The position numbers and the translations under genes are program-made. Positions 25,038-34,446 of a stretch of DNA of 64,000 nucleotides are shown in pieces; position 1 is the stretch's first letter, and every line of letters begins with the position of its first letter. The notes under the pieces were generated by a model. It made no database searches. It had not been told where the DNA came from and worked only from the letters and a program-made list of their open reading frames with translations. The stretch spans positions 1 through 64,000 of the forward strand of contig NZ_SSYA01000003.1 in the NCBI RefSeq assembly GCF_004917065.1. Direction: 5' to 3'. Source of the DNA: Geomonas ferrireducens (lineage in GTDB: Bacteria > Desulfobacterota > Desulfuromonadia > Geobacterales > Geobacteraceae).

Positions 25038-26785
25038 ATGTCGTACAGCACCGGGATCGGATCGCCGGAGCTGTCCCCCTTGAGGGTGAAGAAAATGGTG
25101 GTGCCAAGGCCGGGACCGGGGCTCTCGGCCCATATCCTGCCATTGTGGTTGGTAACGATCCTCTTGCAGATGGCGAGTCCTAGCCCCTGGGTGGTGAGGT
25201 CGTGGCGCGCGCTGTCCGCCTTGTAGAATTCGTCGAAAATGAGGGAGCGCTGTTCCCGGTCGAGGCCCACGCCGTCATCCCGTACCGAGACCACGATCTC
25301 CTCCTCCGCGCCGGTGGTGGAGAGCACCACCTTGCCGTTTTGCGCCGCGTAGCGCGCCGCGTTTCCGAGCAGGTTCTTGAAGAGGAGGGTGAGCTGTTCC
25401 GCCGAGCCCAGCACCTTGAGCTCGGGGTCGATGGCGTTGCAGCAGATGACGCCGCGCTCGGCAAGGACGTCGGAGACGTCGCCGAGCGCGCTGTCCGCGG
25501 CCACGGCGAGGTTCACCGGAAGAAGCCTCGGGCGCTCCGAAGAGATGCGCACCAGATCGAACGACTTTCCCGCCAGCCCCTGGATCTGGTTCACGCACTG
25601 CTGGCAGATCTCCAGCATCCTATCCACACCCGCGTCCTCCACCTTTTTCCTTATCATCGGCAGCAGGGCAAAAAGAGGGGTGAGCGGCGTGTTCAGATCG
25701 TGGTTCAACTGGATCATGAGCGACTCCATCATGCGGGAGCGGTGCCTTTGGGCCTCCATCAGGCTGCGCTCCTTTTCGGCCGCCTTTCTCTCGGTGATGT
25801 CGAGGATCACCCCGACCAAGCCGCCGGGGGTGCCGTGCTCGTCACGGAAGGAGGCCTTGTGGAACATGACGTCGCGCAGCAAGCCGTTGGCGTAGCGCAC
25901 CTGCGACTCGTAGATCTGCGTTCCGGTCGCCTCCATGATTTCCCGATCCATGTCGTAGTAGCGCTGCGCCAGTTCTTCCGGCCAGAGCTCGAAAACGGAC
26001 TTGCCGATCAGCTCTTCGCGGGTTAGCCCGACGTAGGACTGGAAGGCCTTGTTGCACAGGGTGTAGCGCCCCAGGGCATCCTTGGAGAAGATGGGACTGG
26101 GGATGGTGTCGAGCAGGTGCTGCTGGAACAGCAACTGCGCCCTTATCTCCTTTTCCGACTGCCTCCGGTTCAGGATCAAAAGGACGGCGAAGAGCACGAA
26201 GATGGCGGCCAGGGTGCCGTTGATCGCGGTGATCTTCACGGCGATCCCGTTGTAGCGCGCGAGGTACTCGCTTTGCTTCACGCCGACGAAGAGGGCGCCG
26301 ATGACCTTGCCGCTGGGATCCCGGATCGGGTCGTAGGCGGTGAAGTAGGGGATGCCGAGGATGTCGGCGCTGCCGCGGTAGCGCATCCCCTCACGGAAGA
26401 CGGTGTCGTACGCCGGGCCCATTAGCCTCGTCCCGATGGCGCGGGTCCCGTCCGCCTTCATCACGTTGGTGGCGATCCGGGTGTCGCCCATGAAGATGGT
26501 CGCACGGCTGCCGGTGATGTGGAAGATCCGGTCCGGGATCTCGTTGCTGTCGTTCAGCACGTAGTAGTCGCCGAGGATCATCCTGCCGTCCTCGATGTGG
26601 AAAAGGTTGCCGTGGCGGCTCGTCTGCTCCCAGAAGGCCGCCATGCTGCTCTCCTGCTGCCGGGTCGCCTGGCGCACCGCCTCCTCGCGGATCTGCTCCA
26701 GCACGAGACGGTTGGCGACCATCATCACGAACGCGATGGCGACCGCCGTCATCAGAAGCAGTATGGGTACCTTTTCGGTTGCCAT
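25034..26785 (-). CDS. Sensor histidine kinase with Cache and PAS domains
   Basis: A 583-residue membrane kinase. TM1 is at about 5-27, a periplasmic single-Cache domain follows (about 30-180, with FHITGSRATIFMGDTRIATN and IPYFTAYDPI), TM2 is at about 185-205, then PAS (SPIFSKDALGRYTLCNKAF, to about 345), HisKA-like NHDLNTPLTPL and HATPase (VRDDGVGLD, TQGLGLAICKR). Such Cache domains bind small carboxylates or amino acids outside the membrane. The ATG at 26785 has only a weak ribosome site; a TTG at 26800 behind GGAG is an alternative. It overlaps the next gene by four bases. Confidence 0.9.
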   Translation of the reverse strand: MATEKVPILLLMTAVAIAFVMMVANRLVLEQIREEAVRQATRQQESSMAAFWEQTSRHGNLFHIEDGRMILGDYYVLNDSNEIPDRIFHITGSRATIFMGDTRIATNVMKADGTRAIGTRLMGPAYDTVFREGMRYRGSADILGIPYFTAYDPIRDPSGKVIGALFVGVKQSEYLARYNGIAVKITAINGTLAAIFVLFAVLLILNRRQSEKEIRAQLLFQQHLLDTIPSPIFSKDALGRYTLCNKAFQSYVGLTREELIGKSVFELWPEELAQRYYDMDREIMEATGTQIYESQVRYANGLLRDVMFHKASFRDEHGTPGGLVGVILDITERKAAEKERSLMEAQRHRSRMMESLMIQLNHDLNTPLTPLFALLPMIRKKVEDAGVDRMLEICQQCVNQIQGLAGKSFDLVRISSERPRLLPVNLAVAADSALGDVSDVLAERGVICCNAIDPELKVLGSAEQLTLLFKNLLGNAARYAAQNGKVVLSTTGAEEEIVVSVRDDGVGLDREQRSLIFDEFYKADSARHDLTTQGLGLAICKRIVTNHNGRIWAESPGPGLGTTIFFTLKGDSSGDPIPVLYDI

Positions 26786-26828
26786 CTTCAGATGCTTCAA
26801 GGTTCTTTTCTCCGGCTGCAAAAGGTGT

Positions 26829-27914
26829 TCAGACCCTGAAGCTGCGCTTGCCGTGCGAGGCGAGCCAGCCAAGGAGGCGATGCGCCATCTCGGACAAGGG
26901 GACCACCTCGTCCACGCCACCCCGGGCGATCGCCTCCCGGGGCATGCCGAAGACGACGCAGCTCTCCTCGTCCTGGGCGAAGGTCCTTGCCCCCGCCACG
27001 TGCATCTCGAGCATCCCGGCGGCGCCGTCGTCCCCCATGCCGGTCATGATGATCCCCAGACCGTTAGCGCCGGCGCAGTTGGCCGCGGAGCGGAAAAGGA
27101 CGTCCACCGAGGGGCGGTGCCGCGATACCGGGGGGCCGTCGTCCAGGGCGATGGTGTAGTTGGCGCCGCTTCTGGCGAGCATCATGTGCCGGTTGCCGGG
27201 CGCTATGTAGGCGTGCCCCGGCAGCACCCGCTCGCCGTGCTCCGCTTCCTTCACCGCCAGCGCGCAAAGGCCGTTCAACCGAGCGGCGAAGGTGCGCGTG
27301 AAGGTCTCGGGCATGTGCTGGGTGATGAGGATCCCGGGGCAGTCCGGCGGGAGCTGGGTCAGGAAGGCCTTGAGCGCCTCGGTTCCCCCGGTGGAGGAGC
27401 CGACGGCGATCACCTTCTCCGTAGTGGAGAAATGCTGACGGGCGCTCGGGAGCACCGCGTCGGCGGTCAGTTTTCGCTCCACCTGCGGCACGCTCCGTGC
27501 GGCGCCCCGGTTGCGGAAGGAGAGGTGGGCGCAGCGGATCTTCTCGGTGAGCTCGCGCGCGTACTCCATGAGGCCACTTCTGATGTCGATCTTCGGCTTG
27601 GTGACGAAATCGAAGGCGCCCAGCTCGAGCGCCCTCAGCGTCACCGTCGAACTCTTCTCGGTAAGCGAGGAGACCATCACCACCGGCATGGGGCGCAGCC
27701 GCATCAGCTTTTCCAGGAAGACGAGCCCGTCCATCTTGGGCATCTCGACGTCCAGGGTCAGCACGTCCGGGTTCAGTTCCTTTATCTTCTGCCGCGCCGC
27801 GAGCGGGTCCGGCGCCGTCCCCACCACCTTGAGGTCGGGTTCGGCGTCGATGATCTCGGTCAAAAGCGACCGGATCAGCGCGGAATCATCTACTATCATC
27901 ACCTTGATGGGCAT
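26829..27914 (-). CDS. cheB: CheB chemotaxis methylesterase/deamidase
   Basis: A 361-residue enzyme with an N-terminal receiver ([11 protein letters not shown], phospho-acceptor Asp55 in [23 protein letters not shown]) and a C-terminal methylesterase (Ser in [11 protein letters not shown], His in [11 protein letters not shown], Asp in [11 protein letters not shown]). It removes methyl groups from MCP glutamates after phosphorylation by CheA. The start overlaps cheD by 16 bases. Confidence 0.96.
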   Translation of the reverse strand: MPIKVMIVDDSALIRSLLTEIIDAEPDLKVVGTAPDPLAARQKIKELNPDVLTLDVEMPKMDGLVFLEKLMRLRPMPVVMVSSLTEKSSTVTLRALELGAFDFVTKPKIDIRSGLMEYARELTEKIRCAHLSFRNRGAARSVPQVERKLTADAVLPSARQHFSTTEKVIAVGSSTGGTEALKAFLTQLPPDCPGILITQHMPETFTRTFAARLNGLCALAVKEAEHGERVLPGHAYIAPGNRHMMLARSGANYTIALDDGPPVSRHRPSVDVLFRSAANCAGANGLGIIMTGMGDDGAAGMLEMHVAGARTFAQDEESCVVFGMPREAIARGGVDEVVPLSEMAHRLLGWLASHGKRSFRV

Positions 27915-28468
27915 TGCGTTTGTTCCTGCGGGTTGCGCATCCTTTTCACGAGGGCGCGACCGGTTTTGGGGAAGAAGATCACCTTTCTGGGACAGCACTC
28001 CCCAAGGTCCGAGGCGACGATGGGGATCCCATGTTTTTTCAGGTATTCGATGGCGAAGGCCGCGTTGCTTCCGCCGATGTCGGCGCCGGTCGCCATGACG
28101 CGTCCCGCCCCGAAAAGCTTCGCCGCCAGGCGCCTGCGGTCGGCGCCCAGAAGCTCCAACTGCGCCGTGAGGCGCCGCATCGCGCAGCTGCCGTAGCGGG
28201 CGCAACTGCGCGATTGGGTGTTGCAGATGCCGGCGCAGGGGGTGGCGTCACCCCCTTTTTGCAGCTCCGGGAGCATGAAGTGGTTCATGCCGCCTACGCC
28301 GCGCTCGAGATCGTAGAGGCATACGGCCACGCAGGAGCCGAGGAGCGTGGTGATGGCGAGCTCTTCCGAGGTGGCGAAGAACTCGCCCGCCACGATTTTC
28401 ACCGCCTCGGTTGCGAACTCCTGATCGAAGTAGCGCGCCGGCTCCTGCGGTTTCCCCCTTTTCGCCAC
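27899..28468 (-). CDS. cheD: CheD chemoreceptor glutamine deamidase
   Basis: A 189-residue CheD with the catalytic Cys in [12 protein letters not shown] and His in GGMNHFMLP; a Thr/Gly-rich [12 protein letters not shown] stretch follows. It converts receptor glutamines to glutamates. A four-cysteine insertion (CAGIC ... [10 protein letters not shown]) is unusual. I choose the GTG at 28468 because GAGGAG precedes it; upstream in-frame codons run inside cheR. Confidence 0.92.
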   Translation of the reverse strand: MAKRGKPQEPARYFDQEFATEAVKIVAGEFFATSEELAITTLLGSCVAVCLYDLERGVGGMNHFMLPELQKGGDATPCAGICNTQSRSCARYGSCAMRRLTAQLELLGADRRRLAAKLFGAGRVMATGADIGGSNAAFAIEYLKKHGIPIVASDLGECCPRKVIFFPKTGRALVKRMRNPQEQTQCPSR

Positions 28469-28470
28469 CG

Positions 28471-29190
28471 TCAGCTCCTCAATGCATAGGTCGTGTTGCC
28501 GCAGATCCTGAAGAGATCCTGGGCGTGATGCAGGCTCTCCGAGTGCCCGACGAAAAGGAGCCCGTCGGGTTGCAGCACCCGGGCGATCCGCTCCAGGATC
28601 GCCTGCTGGGTGTTCCTGTCGAAGTAGATCATCACGTTGCGGCAGAAGATGAAATCGAACCTGCCGCGCATGGGCCACTCCTGGTCGAGGAGGTTCAGCC
28701 TCTTGAAGGAGACCATGCGGCGCAGCTCCTCCTTCACGCGGACGAACCCCTCGTTTTTCCCGTCGCCGCGCAGGAAGAAACGCCGGCGGTAGGCCTCGGG
28801 GACCTTTTCCATCTGGTCGACGGGGTAGATCCCCTCGCGCCCACGCCCGAGGACGTTGGTGTCGATGTCGGTGGCGAGGATGCTCGCCTGGTTCCTCTCA
28901 CCGAGTGCGTCCCGGGCGGTCATGGCGATGGAGTAGGGCTCCTCGCCGCTGGACGAGGCGCAGCTCCAGATGCTGACCGCGCGGTTCGCCGGCCGCTGCG
29001 CCAGGCGCTCAGCCAGCGTCCTGAAGTGGTGCGGCTCACGGAAGAAGGAGGTCATGTTGGTGGTGAGGGCGTTGATGAAGGCCTCCACCTCCTCGGGTTC
29101 CCCCCCTTCCACGATCGAGATGTAGTCGGAGAAGGAGGCGACACCGCGCGCCCGCAGCCGGCGCGCCAGGCGGCTGTACACCATGTCCAT
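28471..29190 (-). CDS. cheR: CheR chemotaxis methyltransferase (5' end probably further upstream)
   Basis: SAM-dependent methyltransferase that methylates MCP glutamates. The catalytic domain is clear: SIWSCASSSGEEPYSIAM (SAM motif I), ILATDIDTNVL, FDFIFCRNVMIYFD. From the first ATG (29190) the protein has 239 residues and lacks part of the N-terminal helical domain. The frame stays open upstream to 29355 and encodes a good CheR N-terminus (FTGDDFARIRAFIYRYAG), but contains no ATG, GTG or TTG there. The true start is therefore probably a rare codon near 29343-29346 (CTG or ATT) just behind AAGGA at the MCP stop. Confidence 0.88.
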   Translation of the reverse strand: MDMVYSRLARRLRARGVASFSDYISIVEGGEPEEVEAFINALTTNMTSFFREPHHFRTLAERLAQRPANRAVSIWSCASSSGEEPYSIAMTARDALGERNQASILATDIDTNVLGRGREGIYPVDQMEKVPEAYRRRFFLRGDGKNEGFVRVKEELRRMVSFKRLNLLDQEWPMRGRFDFIFCRNVMIYFDRNTQQAILERIARVLQPDGLLFVGHSESLHHAQDLFRICGNTTYALRS

Positions 29191-29339
29191 CTTCCCCGGC
29201 GCGAGGGCGATTCCCGCGTAGCGGTAGATGAAGGCCCGGATGCGCGCGAAGTCGTCCCCGGTGAATTCGAACTGCCCCTGGTGTTGCGCCGCTCCCCCCC
29301 CCGTCAGGGGCAGCGGCGCGTTACGGGGCGCCTCGGTTC

Positions 29340-31076
29340 TCAGAATTCCTTCCAGTCATCGTCCTGCTCAGCTTCCGCTGCGCGTGCGGGACGTTGTTCC
29401 AGCGCTCTTCCCCCTGCCGATGCCGCTACGGGTTTCACCTTTTTCTCCTGCACCTGGGGCTTGGCCGCCGCACGGGTGAGTTTGCGCTTCTCAGCGGGCG
29501 GCGCCGCCTGCTTCTGCGCCTGCTCGAGGGTGAAGCGGGCCACGACGGAGACGAGCTGCTGGGCCTGTTCCTCGAGAGACTCGGCCGCCGCGGCGGCCTC
29601 TTCCACGAGTGCTGCGTTTTGTTGCGTCACGTCGTCCATCTGGGTGATCGCGGTGTTCACCTGCTCGATCCCGGAGGACTGCTCGATCGAGGCGGCCGAG
29701 ATCTCGGCCATGATGTCGGTCACGCGCTTGATGCTGGTGACTATGTCTTGGGTGGTGCGCCCCGCCTCCTCGACGAGCCGGCTGCCGTCCTGTACCTTGG
29801 AGACCGAGTCCTCGATGAGCGACTTGATCTCCTTGGCCGCCGCGGCGCTTCTTTGCGCGAGGCTTCTCACCTCGGCGGCGACCACGGCGAACCCTCTTCC
29901 CTGTTCTCCGGCGCGCGCCGCCTCGACAGCGGCGTTCAGGGCCAGGATGTTGGTCTGGAAGGCGATGCCGTCGATGACGCCGATGATGTCCGAGATCTTC
30001 TTGGAGCTGTCGGTGATCGACTCCATGGTGCGCACCACGCGGTTGATCACCTCGCCACCCTTCACCGCGACGCCGGAAGCGTTGATGGCGAGCTGGTTCG
30101 CCGCCTGCGCGTTGTCGGCGTTTTGCTTCACCGTCGAGGTGAGCTCCTCCATGCTGGAGGCGGTCTCCTCGAGGGCGCTTGCCTGTTCCTCGGTGCGCTG
30201 GGAGAGGTCGGCGTTGCCCGCCGCGATCTCCTCGGTCGCCGTCGCGATCGACTCGGCGCCGTTTCTCACGTCGCCCACGATGTGGGCGAGCCCCTCGTTC
30301 ATCTCCTTCAGCGAGGCGAGGAGCTCCCCAGTCTCGTCCTTGCTGTCCACCACGATGTGGGCGGTGAGATCCCCGGAGGCGATACGCCTGGAGGCGCCGA
30401 TGGCCTGGTCGAGCGCCTCCTTGATGCGGCGTGCGACGAACCAGGCGAAGACGAAGATGAGGGCGGCAAGCCCGGCGGTGCCGCCGATGATCTTCCAGCG
30501 GATCATGTCCATCTCGGCCTTTACGTTGTCGACATAGATGCCGCTTCCCACGACCCAGCCCCATTCCTTCATCAGTTTCACGTAGGAGATCTTCGGTACC
30601 GGGACGGATGAGCCAGGTTTTGCCCACATGTAGTCGACGACACCTTCCCCCTTCTCCTTGCAGACGTTGACGAACTCGACGTAGAGCTTCTTGCCGTTGG
30701 GGTCCTTGTTGTCGTACTGGGTCTTTCCGACCATCTCCGGCTTGATCGGGTGCATGAGCACCTTGGTGTCCAGGTCGTTGACCCAGAAGTACTCACTCCC
30801 CTGGTACCTGACCTCCGAGAGCTGCGCCAGGGCGTCGGTCTGCGCCTGTTCCTGGGTCTTCTTTCCCGCCTTGTAGAGCTCGTAGTTGTGGGCGATGACG
30901 TCGTAGGCGACGTCGACCACCGCTTTGGTCGCCTGCATCTTCTCGTCCATCAGCTTGTCCTTGACGAAGGGAAGGACGTAGAGCATCACGCCGAGCACCA
31001 TCATGAGAATGGTCGCAACCGAGATGCTTAGGATCTTCGTGAGTATCTTCCAGTCTTTGAATCGCACAGTTTTCAT
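29340..31076 (-). CDS. Methyl-accepting chemotaxis protein with sCache sensor
   Basis: A 578-residue chemoreceptor. TM1 spans about 15-37. A periplasmic sCache_2 domain (about 40-185, with [15 protein letters not shown] and [11 protein letters not shown]) follows, then TM2 (about 193-213), HAMP (about 215-265) and a long cytoplasmic coiled coil with the hairpin tip [20 protein letters not shown] and [16 protein letters not shown]. The C-terminus ends DDWKEF, which fits the xWxxF pentapeptide that tethers CheR/CheB. It overlaps cheW by four bases. Confidence 0.95.
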   Translation of the reverse strand: MKTVRFKDWKILTKILSISVATILMMVLGVMLYVLPFVKDKLMDEKMQATKAVVDVAYDVIAHNYELYKAGKKTQEQAQTDALAQLSEVRYQGSEYFWVNDLDTKVLMHPIKPEMVGKTQYDNKDPNGKKLYVEFVNVCKEKGEGVVDYMWAKPGSSVPVPKISYVKLMKEWGWVVGSGIYVDNVKAEMDMIRWKIIGGTAGLAALIFVFAWFVARRIKEALDQAIGASRRIASGDLTAHIVVDSKDETGELLASLKEMNEGLAHIVGDVRNGAESIATATEEIAAGNADLSQRTEEQASALEETASSMEELTSTVKQNADNAQAANQLAINASGVAVKGGEVINRVVRTMESITDSSKKISDIIGVIDGIAFQTNILALNAAVEAARAGEQGRGFAVVAAEVRSLAQRSAAAAKEIKSLIEDSVSKVQDGSRLVEEAGRTTQDIVTSIKRVTDIMAEISAASIEQSSGIEQVNTAITQMDDVTQQNAALVEEAAAAAESLEEQAQQLVSVVARFTLEQAQKQAAPPAEKRKLTRAAAKPQVQEKKVKPVAASAGGRALEQRPARAAEAEQDDDWKEF

Positions 31077-31600
31077 TGGTTCACCACCTCGCTCTGAGAA
31101 TTGTCAGCCGCACTGTCGACGATCTGCAGCTCATCGCTGCCGATCAGCTTTTCGATGTCCACCAGGATCAGCATCTGGTCGTTCAAGGTGCCCAGCCCCG
31201 TGATGTAACGGGTGTCGAGCGACGCCCCGAGTTCCGGCGCCGGCTTGATGCTCTCCCTGGGAAGCGCCACCACGTCGGAAACGCCGTCCACCACGATACC
31301 CACCACCTTGCCAAGCACGTTGATGATGATCACTACGGTGAACTCATGGTAGGTCGCCTCACCCACGTTGAACTTGATGCGCAGGTCCACGATGGGAACG
31401 ATGACCCCGCGCAGGTTGATCACCCCCTTGATGAACGGGGGGGTGTTGGCGATCCGCGTGACGCAGTCGTACCCCCTGATCTCCTGCACCTTAAGGATGT
31501 CGATCCCGTAGCTCTCGCTTCCCAGCGTGAAGGTGAGGTACTCGGATGCCGCCTGCGCCACCCCCTGCTGTTCGGAGCTGTTTTGTGCTGTCTGTTGCAT
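31073..31600 (-). CDS. cheW: CheW chemotaxis coupling protein
   Basis: A 175-residue CheW. The SH3-like core runs from about residue 20 ([21 protein letters not shown]) through [16 protein letters not shown] to the C-terminal [12 protein letters not shown]. It links MCPs to CheA. A short Gln/Ser-rich N-terminus and acidic C-terminus flank it. A GGAGG site lies about ten bases before the ATG. Confidence 0.95.
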   Translation of the reverse strand: MQQTAQNSSEQQGVAQAASEYLTFTLGSESYGIDILKVQEIRGYDCVTRIANTPPFIKGVINLRGVIVPIVDLRIKFNVGEATYHEFTVVIIINVLGKVVGIVVDGVSDVVALPRESIKPAPELGASLDTRYITGLGTLNDQMLILVDIEKLIGSDELQIVDSAADNSQSEVVNQ

Positions 31601-31621
31601 GGTCCCTTAGCCTCCTTCCCT

Positions 31622-33664
31622 TTAAAGCTGCCTGTGCATCATGAAAAGCTCCGGGAGGTCGAGGATAAGCGCAACGCGCCCGTCGCCGAGGATGGTCGCC
31701 CCGGCGCTCCCTTCGACCCGACGGTAATTGGTCTCGATGCTCTTCACCACAACCTGCTGTTCGTCCAAAAGGGCGTCCACCATGACCGCCCCGCGCTCAC
31801 CGTCCGCCTCCACCAGCACCAGGATCCCCCGGCACGGTTCGGTCACCTCGGTCTCCAGGTTGAACATGGAGTGCAGCTTCAGGATGGGGAGGTACTCCCC
31901 GCGCACTTGGACCACCTCGCGCCCGTTCACCGTCTTCAACTGCTCCGCCTTCGGCTGCAGCGATTCGATCACCACGTTGAGCGGGATGATGAACTTTTCC
32001 CCCCCTACCGCCACCGAGAGCCCGTCGAGGATGGCCAGGGTAAGCGGGAGGCTGATGGTCACCCGCACCCCTTTTCCCGCCTCGGAGGCGATCTGCACCC
32101 GGCCGCCGATCGCCTGGACGTTTTTCAGCACCACGTCCATCCCGACGCCGCGCCCGGAGAGATCTGTGACCTCGCTCGCGGTGGAGAAGCCTGGGGCGAA
32201 AATGAGCTGCCATACCTCTTCGTCGCTCATCGTCTCCGAGCATGGGATGCCGTTTTCCGCAGCCTTCGCGAGTATCCTCTCCCGGTGGAGCCCCGCTCCG
32301 TCGTCGATGACGTCGATCACGATCCGTCCCCCCACCTGGGAGGCGGAGAGCTGCAGCGTCCCGACCGGATTTTTGCCGGTCGCCGTCCGTTTCTCCGGGC
32401 TCTCCAGCCCGTGGTCGAGGGCGTTGCGCACGAGGTGGGTGAGTGGGTCGGAGATCTTCTCGATGAGGCCGCGGTCGAGTTCGGTGCTGTCGCCTGAGGT
32501 CTTAAGCTCGACCTGCTTGCCGAGCTTCGCCGCTATCTCACGCACAAGGCGCGGGAAGCGGTTGAAGACTATGCTGATCGGGACGAGCCGGATCGACATG
32601 ACGCTCGCCTGCAGGTCCCGGGTGTTTCTCTCCAACTGGGCGAGTCCGCGCTGCAGCGACTGGTGCAGGATCGGGTCGAGCCCCCCCGCGACCTGGCTAA
32701 GCATCGCCTGGGTGATGAGGAGTTCCCCCACCTGGTTCACCAACTGGTCCACCTTGGTGACATTCACCCTGAACGATGACTCCGCCTCGGTGCCGCGCCT
32801 GCCGAAGGCGCCGGGAGCCGTTTCGTTGCGGTCGTAGGCACGCCTACCCTCGACCGGGAGCGCGGGCTCGCTCGGCGAGTCCTGCGCCGGGGAGCGGCGC
32901 TCCGCGGGTTGCTCTTCGATCCGGAGCTGGTCTTCGTCCGCCACGAACATGAAGACGTCGGCGAGCTGGTCCCTGCTTGCCCGTGAGACGAGGGCAAACT
33001 CCCATCGGGTGATGCAGCACTCGGGGTCGAATCCTGCGAAGTCGGGGATTTCGGCGAGCCGCGCCTCGCAGCGGAACGTTCCCGCCTCGGCGAGTTCGGC
33101 GAGTTCGGCGATGATGCTCTCCATCCGGACCCGCCTCATGAAGATTTCGGGCTCCGGTGTGAAGGCGAGAAGGTAGCTTGTCGGGAGCTCTCCCTGGGAC
33201 GGCGCCTGTGTCCGCGTCTGGGACGCGGGGGAGGTGGGCACCTGCGCCGAGTCACCATTTATGGTCTGCTGCAGCCTGGCGCGCACCTGGTCGATCACCT
33301 CCTGCCGCACCGGTTTCCCGTCGCGGTGACCGGCTAGTTGCATGGCGATGGCGTCGCCGGCTTCCAGAAAGAGATCGATCATGCCGGGGGTGAAGGCGAT
33401 CTCGTGGTTCCTGAGCCGGTCAAGCAGCGATTCCATGACATGGGTCACCACGGTCATGTCGTCGAAGCCGAAGATGCCGGCGCCACCCTTGATGGAGTGG
33501 GCGGCACGGAAGATGGCGTTCATCTGCTCCTGGTCCGGTTCCCGGTCCCCGAGCGAGATGAGGATCTGCTCCATCTGCGCCAGGTTCTCCGCGCACTCCT
33601 CGAAGAACACCTCGTTGAAGCGTTTCAGATCAACGCCGCTTTGTTCCCCGCCTGCAGTCGTCAT
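31622..33664 (-). CDS. cheA: CheA chemotaxis histidine kinase
   Basis: A 680-residue kinase with P1 HPt (phospho-site His56 in AAHSIKGGAG), a less conserved middle region (about 125-285) that includes an HPt-linker and a possible P2, P3 dimerisation (VDQLVNQVGELLITQAML), P4 HATPase (HLVRNALDHGLES, DDGAGL, GRGVGMDVV) and C-terminal P5 CheW-like domain (QVRGEYLPILKLHSM). First large gene of the operon; it phosphorylates the CheB and CheY-type receivers encoded downstream. Confidence 0.96.
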   Translation of the reverse strand: MTTAGGEQSGVDLKRFNEVFFEECAENLAQMEQILISLGDREPDQEQMNAIFRAAHSIKGGAGIFGFDDMTVVTHVMESLLDRLRNHEIAFTPGMIDLFLEAGDAIAMQLAGHRDGKPVRQEVIDQVRARLQQTINGDSAQVPTSPASQTRTQAPSQGELPTSYLLAFTPEPEIFMRRVRMESIIAELAELAEAGTFRCEARLAEIPDFAGFDPECCITRWEFALVSRASRDQLADVFMFVADEDQLRIEEQPAERRSPAQDSPSEPALPVEGRRAYDRNETAPGAFGRRGTEAESSFRVNVTKVDQLVNQVGELLITQAMLSQVAGGLDPILHQSLQRGLAQLERNTRDLQASVMSIRLVPISIVFNRFPRLVREIAAKLGKQVELKTSGDSTELDRGLIEKISDPLTHLVRNALDHGLESPEKRTATGKNPVGTLQLSASQVGGRIVIDVIDDGAGLHRERILAKAAENGIPCSETMSDEEVWQLIFAPGFSTASEVTDLSGRGVGMDVVLKNVQAIGGRVQIASEAGKGVRVTISLPLTLAILDGLSVAVGGEKFIIPLNVVIESLQPKAEQLKTVNGREVVQVRGEYLPILKLHSMFNLETEVTEPCRGILVLVEADGERGAVMVDALLDEQQVVVKSIETNYRRVEGSAGATILGDGRVALILDLPELFMMHRQL

Positions 33665-33712
33665 GCTTGTCCCTTCGTTGCGGTCGATCGCGCCGGTTTT
33701 GGGCCGGTCTGG

Positions 33713-34039
33713 TTACGGTTGCTGGTGTTCTCCGGAAAAAAGGGTGCAGAAACCGAGGAGCTCGATCCGCTCCCGGATCTCGGCGCCGGCGCCGTCCGCG
33801 CAGGCGGCGATGCCCAGGCGTCTCAACTGCTCCAGAAAGAGCGCGAGAAGCTGGCAGCCGCAGGCGTCGATCCCGGTCACCTGTGCCAAGTCGACGCGCA
33901 CCCCCGCCGCGGAGGGGGGCGTCCCGGTCAGGGCCGCGCAGCGCTCCGCGAGGAGCGCGTGCAGGTCGGCGACCCGCTCCATGGTGCAGTCGCCGTCCAG
34001 TGTGATGTTTACGTCATTAACAAAACCTTTTTTTGGCAT
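33713..34039 (-). CDS. STAS-domain protein
   Basis: A 108-residue STAS (anti-sigma-factor antagonist-like) protein. A beta-strand/helix pattern with VRVDLAQVTGIDACGCQLLALFLEQL matches the STAS core; the usual phosphorylatable Ser position reads DACGC, so phospho-regulation is doubtful. It lies 49 bases before cheA and is likely cotranscribed. STAS proteins in chemotaxis clusters act in signalling-array regulation; the exact partner is unknown. No strong ribosome site is visible at either possible start (34039 ATG or 34099 TTG). Confidence 0.78.
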   Translation of the reverse strand: MPKKGFVNDVNITLDGDCTMERVADLHALLAERCAALTGTPPSAAGVRVDLAQVTGIDACGCQLLALFLEQLRRLGIAACADGAGAEIRERIELLGFCTLFSGEHQQP

Positions 34040-34226
34040 GATCGTCAGGCCCCATAAGGTGTTTCCCTTATTCAGTACGGGAGTTTTCGCAGCAAACAAC
34101 CAGTGTTATATGATGAGCTGCTTATCGGCAGGCATGCCCGGCACTTTAATTTATCTTTGGGGGGATAAATCCTCATTGGAGCACCTTGGGTGGTGCCTGG
34201 AGGAATGGGTTAGGCGTGTCGTGTGT

Positions 34227-34394
34227 TTAGTGTGTTTGGTGCGTGTCAGGCAGAGGAAGGCAGGGGGGGGGCCTCTTGCCGGCGCTGGGCCGGCAAGAGG
34301 GGGAGAAGAGTTACTTCCTGGAGGACTTCACGTACCCCAGTGCCAGTTGGACCGAAATGATGAGCAGGACGAACGTATTGAAATCGATCTTCAT
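34227..34394 (-). CDS. Small membrane peptide, 55 residues
   Basis: A short gene with a near-perfect ribosome site (GAAGGAGGTGA) six bases before the ATG at 34394. The product starts MKIDFNTFVLLIISVQLALG, one likely transmembrane helix. After about residue 25 the sequence reads through a GC hairpin (34270-34302) and looks less protein-like, so the 3' half is suspicious. It follows tadC on the same strand. The hydrophobic start and strong ribosome site argue for real translation. Confidence 0.5.
34270..34302. terminator. GC-rich hairpin at the 3' end of the Tad locus
   Basis: GCCTCTTGCCGGC / GCCGGCAAGAGG(G) with a short loop forms a 12-bp stem. There is no T-run, only C/G-runs beside it, so it may stabilise the mRNA end rather than act as an intrinsic terminator. 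Confidence 0.5.
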
Positions 34395-34446
34395 GCGCCT
34401 CACCTCCTTCGGGGTGGATTGGGCTCCGGTTTCGCGCACCGTGCGC

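Noticed and set aside
28411-30537. A 708-codon plus-strand open frame across cheR and the MCP.
   Set aside because: Antisense shadow of CheR and the chemoreceptor, whose conserved motifs leave no doubt about the coding strand.
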